Below are positions 6,517 to 13,371 of a stretch of 13,542 nucleotides of DNA, piece after piece; positions within the stretch are counted from its first letter, which is position 1, and each line of letters begins with the position of its first letter. The stretch is from assembly GCA_031401815.1 (NCBI GenBank), contig JANNRW010000180.1, positions 1 through 13,542 on the forward strand, given 5' to 3'. This DNA comes from JANNRW01 sp031401815 (GTDB taxonomy: Bacteria; Desulfobacterota; Desulfuromonadia; Geobacterales; DSM-12255). The notes below the pieces were generated by a model. It was not told the DNA's origin. It was given only the letters and a program-made list of their open reading frames with translations, and did no database searches. The translations under genes were made by a program, and so were the position numbers.

Positions 6517-7472
6517 GCCTCACCTCCCAACTCTTTCCAGGCCGACGAAATGTAATGAAGATTGACACCCTCACCATTACCGGCAGCCATGACAGCAGCA
6601 AAGCGAATCACCTTGACCACAGAACGAAGCGCCCCCGGCCTCTGGCTGATTTCTTGAAGCGCCTGACGCTCTGCCGTGCCATTCACTCCGAAAGCGTCAG
6701 CAAGGGCGGTTACATCTGCCTGGCTTGGCTGTGAAAGTCTCAACCGCTTGCCGATTCTCGAAAATAACTGAGCAAAAGTTGCGGCCCGGCTCCCGCCGGT
6801 CATTCTGACGTAAACCGATTCATTCCCGCAAAAGACAAGGCCGATTCCGGTGACGTCATAAATCGATCTGATCGCCTCAATAGCGGCAATGTTCAGGTGT
6901 TGTGCTTCGTCAATCACCAGTAGCCCGCCTGTGTCAGCAAATTTGTGTGTCAAATCCCGTGATTGCCGAGCGGCTCGGCTCGCCATTTTCAGCCCTACCG
7001 ACTCGCCGATCTCTTCCAGGCACGAAGCAACGCAAGCGGTATCCGGTCGCATGGTGGCAACCCATACATTTGGGCTTGAAGCGGCATAGCTCTTGATTGC
7101 GCGGGTTTTGCCCACTCCGGCCCCGCCATAAATGACAGCCAAATCAGCAGCGGCTTGTGCGTAGCTCAAAACCCCCTTGACACGCTCTCCGGCAGGTGTC
7201 GCCACATAATCAGCAGCAGCTGGCATGGTCTCACCGGCAACTGAGCGGCGCTCCCTTGCTGCAAGCCATTTCAGGAGCTTGCTTTCAACTTCGGCATTGT
7301 CCCCCTTGTACTTCTCTTGCAGCCACTGATTCAGGGCGGCTGGAGAAATGCCGGTTTCCTTGGCAACCTTCCCCTGTGTTGTGCCGGTCTCGCTGATAAT
7401 GTCGCTTACGCGGCTTCTCAGTTCGCTGGCATCCGATAATTCTTCAAACATTCTTGCAACATTTTCACTCAT
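6513..7472 (-). CDS. B: MuB-type AAA+ ATPase, transposition target-DNA activator
   Basis: This 319-residue protein corresponds to phage Mu B, an ATP-dependent DNA-binding protein that selects target DNA, stimulates the transposase and takes part in target immunity. Residues 20-70 form a helix-turn-helix of Cro type (TQGKVAKETGISPAALNQWL), as in the MuB N-terminal domain. The AAA+ core follows: Walker A GGAGVGKT at 116-123, Walker B LLVIDEA at 184-190, a sensor-type asparagine in FCGNE near 217, and basic residues in SRIGKRLRL near 238-245. The C-terminal helical part ends near 319; MuB itself has 312 residues. ATG 7472 has AGGAGG about 10 nt upstream. It follows the transposase gene after 75 bp and is coupled to the next small gene by a GTGA overlap. 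It appears intact. Confidence 0.93.
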   Translation of the reverse strand: MSENVARMFEELSDASELRSRVSDIISETGTTQGKVAKETGISPAALNQWLQEKYKGDNAEVESKLLKWLAARERRSVAGETMPAAADYVATPAGERVKGVLSYAQAAADLAVIYGGAGVGKTRAIKSYAASSPNVWVATMRPDTACVASCLEEIGESVGLKMASRAARQSRDLTHKFADTGGLLVIDEAQHLNIAAIEAIRSIYDVTGIGLVFCGNESVYVRMTGGSRAATFAQLFSRIGKRLRLSQPSQADVTALADAFGVNGTAERQALQEISQRPGALRSVVKVIRFAAVMAAGNGEGVNLHYISSAWKELGGEA

Positions 7473-7502
7473 CTGGTATGGTTCCTCCTGATCTGGAAAT
7501 TT

Positions 7503-7545
7503 CCCCCATGGGGGAGTGAAGAGCCGTGTTACAGCACGGCTTTTT
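7503..7545 (+). terminator. Hairpin with T-run between A and B, antisense to both; plus 12-bp palindrome
   Basis: On the plus strand AGCCGTG (7522-7528) pairs with CACGGCT (7535-7541) around a six-base loop, followed directly by TTTTTG. This is the form of an intrinsic terminator, but for transcription running against the A and B genes. Read in the gene direction, the same hairpin has A residues before it and no U-run after it. Next to it is a perfect 12-bp palindrome CCCCCATGGGGG (7503-7514). The sense-strand role may be RNA stability or uncoupling of A and B translation. Confidence 0.5.
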
Positions 7546-7547
7546 GT

Positions 7548-9626
7548 TTATGACAGCACACTTTTCTTCCCATAAAGCTTTGCAGCGCCCTTTTCCCACA
7601 ATGCAGCAGCGGTTTCCGTGTCATGCTCGCAATCACTACCATTCACCACTTTCTTAATCGGAAATAGATCCTGTAGTGTCTTACTGACTGGTATCTCAGC
7701 AGCTCCGCTGTCCTGATCCGTAGCAGCCTTACCCTTTGTCGGAACACCGGCAGCAAGCCGGGTTACTTTTGATTGTGGTTTCTCCGGTTCAGGTACTGTC
7801 CCCATGTAGCGCCTTGATTCTGCAAGGTCATTTCTGCCAATCGCTTCAGCGGCAAGCTTGACATGCTTCTTGAAGTGCCCTTTGTTCCTGGCATGTTCAC
7901 GGGCGGCAGCAGCATCTTTAAAGCCTCCGGTAATGGATGGTTCCGCAGTACAGATTTCAACCCCGCTGATTGTCTCGACATAAACCGGACTGTGGAGATT
8001 CGCCGGGTCAAACCGTACCGTCACCTTTTGCCCCATGTGCGCTATCAGCTCGTTATTCCAGTAACGATTCTCACCACCATCGGACCTGCCAGCTTTCAGG
8101 GTAATTTCTGCATTCGTACGGCTTACCGTGACAACTTCAGCGACACACATGCAGTACTTGCGCTGTTTTTCCGTGGCCCTGGTAATGATTGTCTCCGGAT
8201 AAAGCTCATTGAATACCTGGTCAAAGCTTTTGCCTTTGACAGAATCCCCGCGCCGATCCGGACGGGCGTTGATCTCGTTGACGAAGTTTTTAAACAGCTC
8301 TTCGACTTCGGCAATCGGCACGGGACGGCCTTTTGTTCCCCTACCTTCAAAAACCGGCAGCGTGTCAAAATCCAGATAACCACCTATGCCGTGGACTCTC
8401 TCAACTGGTTTACTTTGCCCGTGCCCTGGCAGGGTGTATTTGAGGTCAATCCCAAGCAGCGGCATGATCCCTAATGGGTCATCATCCTTAACCTTGAAGC
8501 GGTAACGATTTGGCAAGCCGCCGCTGATCTGCTTGGATGTTGCCGCACGGGTGTTGTCTAACCACATAAATTCAGGAATTCCCCAATCGGTTATCAGGTC
8601 AAGCGTTGCCAGCCTGACAAGCTCGCGGTTTTCGCTGATATCCATTCTCCAGGCGAGAACCTTGGAAGAGCGGATATCCTGCCAGCTCCAGACAATCGGC
8701 TTAACTATGGTTCCATTGCCGAAGTCGGCCCATATTCCCAGGGCGTAGCCGTCACCGTTCACCGCCTGCATTACATCAAACATGTCCTTGTTTCTCTTCA
8801 TGGCCGGGAAGCACTTTTCAACCGCTTCCATCCCTTCACGCCGGAATTTGATAACCATCACGTCAACCTTGCGTTTGATCCAGTTTTCAACCGTCTTTTT
8901 TGTGGGGATTATCCAGCCGTTAAGAGTGGCGGCGGCTTGCAAGCGGCGGTAACATGAAGAGTAAGAAGGGCACTTACGGCGCAGATAGTCTTTTTTAAAG
9001 GCTTCCCAGGCTTCAAAGGTGAATTCCGCCTCTTCGCCTTTGCCTTGAATCTGGTTTACCAGTACGGCGGCACGGTCGGAGGGGTGGCAATCTCTGGTTT
9101 TTCTTACCCAACCGCGAACGCTCTGCTCATGTACTCCAAGCTCTTTTGCAACTTGCTCTATGGCATGGCGTTCCCATTCCCCGGCAGCAAGCAGGCTCTT
9201 GACTTTGGCAACGGCCTTGCTTCTCACTATGGCTTTGTCTTGTTGCTTCGTGCCTTTCTTCCCCATTTGCTGCCAGAGCCATTCTCTGTCTTCATGGGTC
9301 ATCTCTTCTTCAGCTTCTGACAACTGCTCAAGCTTGATCTGCTCTTTGATCTTGGTAAGGCGGGTGGCTATGGCGGCGGCTTCTTGATCTTGTTCAAGAG
9401 CTATCTTTTCATCTCTGATTTTGTTCTTGATCTTCTCCAGGCCAGCAGCGTGTTTTTCGTCTGACTTGTAGAACCTGATTGTGTCGAGGTTGTACTTGTC
9501 GCCACCGCCTTGGACACGTTCGCCGGTTGACTGCCAGTTGAAGCGCGTTGTTTTCCCTCTGACCTCTCGCTCAGAAATTTCAAGATGTTTTGCAATCTCT
9601 GGAATTGTGAGGGAGTAGACTGGCAT
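7548..9626 (-). CDS. A: MuA-type DDE transposase
   Basis: This 692-residue protein is the phage transposase, which binds the phage ends, nicks them and joins them to target DNA. The N-terminus (1-60) is a winged-helix segment (IPEIAKHLEISEREVRGKTT) as in MuA. A basic, partly coiled-coil linker (60-150) follows, then DNA-binding helices (155-250, with KELGVHEQSVRGWVRKTR). The catalytic core shows all three acids in their Mu contexts: D292 (NGDGYALGIWADFGNG), D357 (WLDNTRAA) and E409 (GQSKPVERVHG), plus GGLPNRYRFKVKDDDPLG, nearly the Mu sequence. The beta-barrel part includes VRFDPANLHSPVYV, and GFKDAAAAREHARNKG matches the Mu C-terminal domain that contacts B. Length is close to MuA (663). Its start overlaps the previous stop (TAATG). 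All key residues are present, so it is probably active. Confidence 0.96.
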   Translation of the reverse strand: MPVYSLTIPEIAKHLEISEREVRGKTTRFNWQSTGERVQGGGDKYNLDTIRFYKSDEKHAAGLEKIKNKIRDEKIALEQDQEAAAIATRLTKIKEQIKLEQLSEAEEEMTHEDREWLWQQMGKKGTKQQDKAIVRSKAVAKVKSLLAAGEWERHAIEQVAKELGVHEQSVRGWVRKTRDCHPSDRAAVLVNQIQGKGEEAEFTFEAWEAFKKDYLRRKCPSYSSCYRRLQAAATLNGWIIPTKKTVENWIKRKVDVMVIKFRREGMEAVEKCFPAMKRNKDMFDVMQAVNGDGYALGIWADFGNGTIVKPIVWSWQDIRSSKVLAWRMDISENRELVRLATLDLITDWGIPEFMWLDNTRAATSKQISGGLPNRYRFKVKDDDPLGIMPLLGIDLKYTLPGHGQSKPVERVHGIGGYLDFDTLPVFEGRGTKGRPVPIAEVEELFKNFVNEINARPDRRGDSVKGKSFDQVFNELYPETIITRATEKQRKYCMCVAEVVTVSRTNAEITLKAGRSDGGENRYWNNELIAHMGQKVTVRFDPANLHSPVYVETISGVEICTAEPSITGGFKDAAAAREHARNKGHFKKHVKLAAEAIGRNDLAESRRYMGTVPEPEKPQSKVTRLAAGVPTKGKAATDQDSGAAEIPVSKTLQDLFPIKKVVNGSDCEHDTETAAALWEKGAAKLYGKKSVLS

Positions 9627-10099
9627 TATGATTTTCTCTCCAGTTCATGCAGCAGAGCGGCGTATTTATGTTTTTCTCTGTCCAGCTCCTTCTTTTGTTC
9701 TTCCAGCTTTTGCAATCGGGCGCGGATTTTATCAGGTGCCTCAATTGTGTGGATTCCGGCTGTGTCAGTCAGTACCAGCAGCGGCCTGTAATCTCCGGTG
9801 GCTTCGCAAAATGCATCTATCAGGTCACAAGTCATTTCATGCGGGTGGCTGTCAGCAGTCCAATTGTTAATCATCGATACCGTGACCTTGCGGCATGATA
9901 ACTCTGTCATTTCGTCGGCTATCTGCTCTCGCGATTTTGGCGCGGCCTTGATTGCAGCCTTGTAAGCGGCATTTAGCCGGGAGCTCACACACATGCGCCC
10001 CGGTCTTTTTTCGGTGCGTTCTTCTTGCTCTCGCTTTATGCAGTCGAAAAGGGAGGGTTGTGCAGGGTCATTGACAAAACTTTGTTTGCTCTTAGTCAT
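9626..10099 (-). CDS. Small early phage protein, probable DNA-binding regulator
   Basis: This 157-residue protein starts at ATG 10099, overlapping the Ner stop as ATGA, and ends overlapping the transposase start, so ner, this gene and A form one coupled unit. Residues 40-110 (RLNAAYKAAIKAAPKSREQI, then VSMINNWTADSHPHEMTCDL and IDAFCEATGDYRPL) resemble phage regulatory proteins with an HTH-like bundle followed by a 'treat as CII/Cro-like' tail. The last 30 residues (RLQKLEEQKKELDREKHKYA) are a clear coiled coil, which suggests oligomerisation. Mu itself has no gene here between ner and A. From memory, related transposable phages of other proteobacteria carry such a protein. Its precise function is unknown. 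Confidence 0.6.
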   Translation of the reverse strand: MTKSKQSFVNDPAQPSLFDCIKREQEERTEKRPGRMCVSSRLNAAYKAAIKAAPKSREQIADEMTELSCRKVTVSMINNWTADSHPHEMTCDLIDAFCEATGDYRPLLVLTDTAGIHTIEAPDKIRARLQKLEEQKKELDREKHKYAALLHELERKS

Positions 10100-10365
10100 T
10101 GCGCCCCCCGCCGTTTTCTTGTAGATTTACCACTAGAAGCTTTTGCATACCGTTCCGGCCAAAGTTCTTCAGGCATCATGAGCATGGCGTCAGCAATGAT
10201 CTTTTCCCATTTGGACTGGCGCTCTCTGAAAACGCGTGAAGGCATTTCACGACCGACACCATGCTTTTTAGCCAGTGACGTTAAGGTGATTCCCCTTAGC
10301 TTCAGTTCGTACTTGACCCACTCTCTTAACAAGTGGGGTTCTTTTGGCCTTGGTGAAGTGGACAT
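10096..10365 (-). CDS. ner: Ner-family transcription regulator
   Basis: This 89-residue protein matches the Ner/Nlp family. After HLLREWVKYELKLRGITLTS comes the helix-turn-helix (LAKKHGVGREMPSRVFRERQ), then KIIADAMLMMPEELWPERY, parallel to Mu Ner's 'QIIANALETKPEVIWPSRY'. Mu Ner is a small Cro-like repressor that binds between the divergent promoters and turns down both the repressor and the early transcript. It is the first gene of the leftward early operon, divergent from the repressor gene and 142 bp from its ATG. A basic tail (SSGKSTRKRRGAQ) is longer than in Mu Ner (75 residues). No clear Shine-Dalgarno precedes ATG 10365. The stop overlaps the next start. Confidence 0.9.
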   Translation of the reverse strand: MSTSPRPKEPHLLREWVKYELKLRGITLTSLAKKHGVGREMPSRVFRERQSKWEKIIADAMLMMPEELWPERYAKASSGKSTRKRRGAQ

Positions 10366-10507
10366 GTTGAGACATTAAATCAATATTTTGATTCTTGCAA
10401 CCACTTTTTTGATTTATTTATATTCCGAGTTTGTTTTTTAATATTTAAAAGTAGACATTGTTGATTCGTGCACAAATTACAATAGGTTGCGAGAAGTCGG
10501 CATATTT
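10366..10507. promoter_or_regulatory. Divergent control region between repressor and Ner genes
   Basis: This AT-rich 142-bp stretch between divergent regulators should hold the operators and both promoters. TTGATTCTTGC (10388-10398) and TTGATTCGTGC (10461-10471) are near-identical direct repeats 73 bp apart, and TTGATTT occurs again at 10409. AGACATT occurs at 10370-10376 and 10453-10459, so the repeat unit is larger than the core. TTGCAACC (10395-10402) and GGTTGC (10485-10490) form an inverted pair. These are operator candidates for the repressor, Ner, or both; which protein binds which cannot be seen. Confidence 0.6.
10395..10424 (+). promoter_or_regulatory. Candidate sigma-70 promoter for the repressor gene
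   Basis: TTGCAA (10395-10400) and TATATT (10419-10424) are 18 bp apart on the plus strand and match the -35 and -10 consensus at 4 of 6 and 5 of 6 positions. The -35 overlaps the end of the first TTGATTC repeat, as expected for a regulated promoter. It would give a leader of roughly 75 nt before ATG 10508. Chance AT-rich matches are likely in this region, so confidence is low. Confidence 0.35.
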
Positions 10508-11263
10508 ATGGCTATTGGATCTCGAATAAAAACTGTCAGGGGTAGTTTGTCGCGTGACAAGTTTGCACCGCAAACGGGTATCAGTAAGACCACACTTGTG
10601 AACTATGAAACTGGAGAGAGAAACCCACCTTCTGACTACCTTATTAAGATATTAGAGCTGTTCCCAGAGATAAGCCCGGCTTGGCTGCTTACGGGTGAAG
10701 GAGTGATGAAGAGACCTGTGCGGCTCTCTGACTCAGAAGCGCATCAGGCGTTAAAAGAAAGGCTTAATAGCTTAATAAGGTCGCCATCGCACGTGACTGA
10801 ATTCGGAATGTCCTTTGATACTTACAGGGCTTATCTTTATGGTGATTATCTACCAACCAAAGAAGAACTTGCAGTATTGGGCAAAATAGCAGGTGGATGG
10901 ACTTTTGAAGCCGGAACAATGTCAATACGGAATCAAGGGATTGAAGGGGGGCTAAAGAGGGGGGGAGGGGAACAATCTAACAAAATTATTGAAACCATAG
11001 ATGAAAATATTCTACATGATGTATTAAAAGGTATTTCAGAAGCATTAAAAGAGGCTTGTCGTGATGAAAATCTAGAAACTACTATCTACACTCTTGAGGA
11101 TTTAACAGAATTGATTGCATTTTGTTACGACGCTTCAATAAATGACGGCGACACAACAAGTAACGACTACAAAAAAATAAGAGTTAAACGGCTTGTTGCT
11201 TTACTTAATAAAGGGTATCAATCAAGAGAACATACAAAAGTTACAAAGACAGATGGCAAATGA
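10508..11263 (+). CDS. Phage repressor with two HTH regions and no visible peptidase domain
   Basis: This 251-residue protein is the only phage gene on the plus strand, divergent from ner, the position of the Mu c repressor. ATG 10508 (MAIGSRIKTVRGSLSR) fits the usual XRE-family start; an upstream TTG at 10487 adds seven residues. Residues 4-62 are an XRE helix-turn-helix (FAPQTGISKTTLVNYETGER, then PAWLLTGEG). Residues 84-131 (HVTEFGMSFDTYRAYLYGDY, LPTKEELAVLGKIAG) look like a second HTH. A Gly-rich linker (145-155) leads to a helical C-terminal part (160-240). No S24/LexA-type Ser-Lys catalytic pattern is visible, so induction by RecA-mediated self-cleavage is unlikely; Mu c is instead controlled by its C-terminal tail and ClpX. 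The same may hold here. Ribosome binding site weak. Confidence 0.82.
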   Translation: MAIGSRIKTVRGSLSRDKFAPQTGISKTTLVNYETGERNPPSDYLIKILELFPEISPAWLLTGEGVMKRPVRLSDSEAHQALKERLNSLIRSPSHVTEFGMSFDTYRAYLYGDYLPTKEELAVLGKIAGGWTFEAGTMSIRNQGIEGGLKRGGGEQSNKIIETIDENILHDVLKGISEALKEACRDENLETTIYTLEDLTELIAFCYDASINDGDTTSNDYKKIRVKRLVALLNKGYQSREHTKVTKTDGK

Positions 11264-11441
11264 ATGACATTTGATCCTTCCTACAGCGGTTTGCGTGTGC
11301 TTTTGGGCTTTTTATAGTCGATTTAGCACGCACTCCGCGTCTTTCGGCCGCCTCCGCGTGTGACCTATTTTTAAACGGCATAGATAGGGCTTTTAAATGA
11401 TATTTGCAGAACGTTTTAACGCTCAAGAACCTCAACGGCTC

Positions 11442-11528
11442 AATTACAAAAATGACTTTCGCAAACACTCACAACAGCCCGAATCAGCCACTTTTCACCC
11501 CGAATTATAAAAATAGCTTTCGCAAGCA
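11442..11528 (-). repeat. Two 26-bp direct repeats, candidate MuA-type end-binding sites
   Basis: Copies at 11442-11467 and 11503-11528 agree at 22 of 26 positions, start 61 bp apart and share the core CTTTCGCAA preceded by AAAAAT. Read from the presumed phage end inward (minus strand) the core is TTGCGAAAG, which resembles the CGAAA element of Mu end sites. The Mu left end carries three sites of about 22 bp; a third copy is not clear here. Lying between the repressor gene and the outside of the phage, they are where left-end sites belong. Confidence 0.6.
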
Positions 11529-11584
11529 AATAAGAGATTTCCCAGGGGAATTTCAATCTAATGCTGCAACAATACAGAACTTTA

Positions 11585-11605
11585 CCGCAACCATTCCGCA
11601 ACCAT
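11585..11605 (+). repeat. Tandem CCGCAACCAT repeat
   Basis: CCGCAACCAT occurs at 11585-11594 and again at 11596-11605, an 11-bp period close to one helical turn. A related TCCGCAACATT lies at 11727-11737, and GCAACC also appears in both orientations in the repressor/ner control region. This could be a protein-binding site; the assignment is open. Confidence 0.4.
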
Positions 11606-11745
11606 CACAATTACAACTTCAATGATTTCAATTATAATTTCATCTTACCCCCCTCACTAAACAGAACATTATGCTGTGAACCTTCACCATTTACCGATTC
11701 AAAAACATGCCACCTTTTGTATCACATCCGCAACATTAACATAAC

Positions 11746-11771
11746 CAAAAGTTCGCCGCGGCGAACTTTTG
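11746..11771. terminator. 26-bp perfect palindrome, possible bidirectional terminator
   Basis: CAAAAGTTCGCCG is followed immediately by its exact reverse complement. As RNA it would form a GC-rich stem with A residues on one side and U residues on the other, which is the shape of a bidirectional intrinsic terminator, though the U-tract is only four long and part of the stem. It could instead be an operator for a dimeric protein. It stands about 90 bp beyond the intron 3' end. Confidence 0.45.
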
Positions 11772-11861
11772 CTACTTGGCTGATATCATTACATTCAGAA
11801 AGGCCTGGGGGACGTTGCTCACTAATCAACTATTGTCATTGGTTAGTTGAATAGCTAGTTA

Positions 11862-11896
11862 CGGTAGGGATACCAATTACTTAGCACCCCCCGTGC
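11862..11896 (-). ncRNA. Group II intron domain VI
   Basis: Reading the minus strand, GGGGGGTGCTAA, loop GTAA, then TTGGTATCCCTACC pairs as a long hairpin just after domain V. The 3' side contains the CCCTACC stretch where the branch-point adenosine would be bulged. The pairing was judged by eye. Confidence 0.6.
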
Positions 11897-11930
11897 AGAT
11901 CCGTACATGCGGAATTACCGCATACGGCTC
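11897..11930 (-). ncRNA. Group II intron domain V (catalytic hairpin)
   Basis: The 34-nt hairpin begins GAGCCGTATGCGG with a TAAT-type terminal loop and returns TCCGCATGTACGG. The GAGCCGTA...TACGG frame with the AGC triad is the diagnostic core of the group II ribozyme. The 3' strand ends GGATC where many introns have GGTTC, which changes a G-U pair in the triad; from memory relatives of this maturase share it, so it is probably a family trait. It begins about 10 nt after the maturase stop. Confidence 0.85.
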
Positions 11931-11940
11931 CTGCCTCGGG

Positions 11941-13371
11941 TCAGACGCAGAGGCGTTGTTCCGGATATGGGTGTACTACTCGCGCGGTGGGTAACCAAGT
12001 CGCAATCAGCTTTTTCATGCGTTCCCATGTGAGAGATCGGGCTTTTTGACTCCGCCTGCGCAGCGCCTGTAGCCAACTTACTTGAACCTGTCTTCGGAAG
12101 GTATCCAGTGCTTTTCGATTGCCGGGGACTCCGTAATAGTTGAAGTGTCCCAGCATTACCGATCTCAACCATAAACCCAGCTCCGATACGGGTCGGTGCC
12201 TCTTTCGACGCAGCTCCTCCAGGACTTTTTTGATCTTGTCCCGAAGGCGTTTGGTTATGGTCTTGCGATATATCGTGAAACGTCCGTTTTTCTTCTTTGC
12301 ACAGATGTGCGTGAATCCGAGAAAGTCGAATGTTTCCGGCTTTCCTTCTCCATGCTCCTTGCGGTCACCTATGGCAAACCGCCCGAATTCAATAAGCTTG
12401 GTCTTCTCTTCATGTATTTCCAGTCTGAACTTTGCCATCCTTTTCTTTAGTTCCGCCTGGAATTGCTCCGCATCTGATCGGTACTGGAAACCCATAACGA
12501 AATCGTCCGAATACCGCACAATGTATACTTCTCCTCGTGCGTGACGATTGCGCCATTGCTCTACCCATAAATCCAAGGCGTAGTGCAGGTAGATATTCGA
12601 TAAAAGTGACGAAATCACTGCACCTTGTGGTGTCCCCACCACGGTCTTGGACCACTCGCCGTCCTCGGATACTCCGGCTCGTAGGAACTTCCGTATCAGC
12701 CGTTGTATTCTCGGATCGCTGACGCGGTGTCCTACAAATTTCATTAGCCACTCATGATCGAGTGAGTCATAAAATTTGCGGATGTCCACGTCTAAAACCC
12801 AGCTCACTTTCTTCTGCGTGATCGCTACATAGATCGCATCCAGTGCATTGTGCTGACTCCGGCTCGGTCTTGATCCGTAACTGAAACCCAGAAAATCCAC
12901 TTCGTAGATTTGCTGAAGTATTGTCGTCAGCGCTTGTTGCACTATCTTGTCTTCCAGCGACGCTATACCAATCGGTCGTTGCTCTGTTGCAGATTTGGGT
13001 ATCCAAATCCTCTTGCTCGGTTTCGCCCGGTATTGCTGGCTTTGTACCAGATCATGGAGCATTGGGAGGCGCTCTTCGAGTTTCTCCCCGTACTCCCGCC
13101 ATGTAACTTCATCTACTCCGGCGGCAGCTTCTCGCTTAAGCGAATAGTACGAGTTCCGTAGTAGATCAACCGTCATATGGTGCAGCAGATTGTTAAACTG
13201 TTGCTTCGAGTCCCTCCTCGCTGCTTCTCGTACCCTGGACAAGCCGCTCAACGCTGGTTTCGGCTCCTGTGTGCCGGTCACGGTCGTTTGCCCAGTGTTC
13301 CCCTCGGCCTTCGGCCTTTTCTCCACGAACTCCGCCGGTAGTTGGCCTTCAATTTTCAGGTTGTGTACCAT
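11941..13371 (-). CDS. ltrA: Group II intron reverse transcriptase/maturase, endonuclease-lacking
   Basis: This 476-residue protein copies the intron RNA into DNA and helps it splice. The reverse transcriptase core is complete: RPIGIASLEDKIVQQALTTI (about 132-151), GFSYGSRPSRSQHNALDAI (162-180), the first catalytic aspartate in LDVDIRKFYDSLDHEWL (193-209), VGTPQGAVISSLLSNIYL (245-262), and the active-site YSDD at 287-290 within YIVRYSDDFVMGF. YADD is the commoner form. FDFLGFTHICAKKKNG (348-363) and the maturase (X) domain (365-430) follow. There is no HNH endonuclease domain; the protein stops at HPYPEQRLCV just before domain V, whereas many relatives read on through it as PRQEPYA. Start ATG 13371 lacks a clear Shine-Dalgarno but fits the GCGAGCGAACA-ATG context I recall in related introns. 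Confidence 0.93.
   Translation of the reverse strand: MVHNLKIEGQLPAEFVEKRPKAEGNTGQTTVTGTQEPKPALSGLSRVREAARRDSKQQFNNLLHHMTVDLLRNSYYSLKREAAAGVDEVTWREYGEKLEERLPMLHDLVQSQQYRAKPSKRIWIPKSATEQRPIGIASLEDKIVQQALTTILQQIYEVDFLGFSYGSRPSRSQHNALDAIYVAITQKKVSWVLDVDIRKFYDSLDHEWLMKFVGHRVSDPRIQRLIRKFLRAGVSEDGEWSKTVVGTPQGAVISSLLSNIYLHYALDLWVEQWRNRHARGEVYIVRYSDDFVMGFQYRSDAEQFQAELKKRMAKFRLEIHEEKTKLIEFGRFAIGDRKEHGEGKPETFDFLGFTHICAKKKNGRFTIYRKTITKRLRDKIKKVLEELRRKRHRPVSELGLWLRSVMLGHFNYYGVPGNRKALDTFRRQVQVSWLQALRRRSQKARSLTWERMKKLIATWLPTARVVHPYPEQRLCV

Larger units (their letters stand above)
11264..11857. other. Gene-free region containing the presumed phage left end and host junction
   Basis: About 590 bp with no convincing gene. 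The part next to the repressor holds two 26-bp direct repeats that look like transposase sites, so the phage left end should lie shortly to the right of them. Mu-type ends read TG inwards, which on this strand is a CA; CCCA ending at 11544 is one candidate of several. Further right are a tandem repeat and a 26-bp perfect palindrome, and finally the intron 3' boundary. The ORFs of 60-100 codons here lack plausible starts and overlap the repeats. Confidence 0.5.

Noticed and set aside
7863..8474. 203-codon plus-strand ORF
   Set aside because: Shadow of the transposase gene, whose catalytic motifs are all in the other strand's frame.
10366..10400. Early promoter for ner using TTGCAA and TTTAAT on the minus strand
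   Set aside because: Spacing is only 15 bp and the start point would fall almost at the ner ATG, leaving no leader.
11241..11468. 75-codon minus-strand ORF with SHAEAAERRG, recalling the dispersed 'cgcggag' type repeats often misread as genes
   Set aside because: It overlaps the end of the repressor gene and lacks a start signal; ACGCGGAG occurs only twice here, too little to call a repeat family.
11404..11625. 73-codon plus-strand ORF spanning the two 26-bp repeats
   Set aside because: No ribosome binding site, low-complexity composition, and it covers the presumed transposase sites; the repeats explain the sequence better.
11941..13371. Retron or diversity-generating reverse transcriptase
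   Set aside because: The maturase X domain and an adjacent domain V hairpin identify a group II intron; no variable repeat or msr/msd-like RNA is seen.
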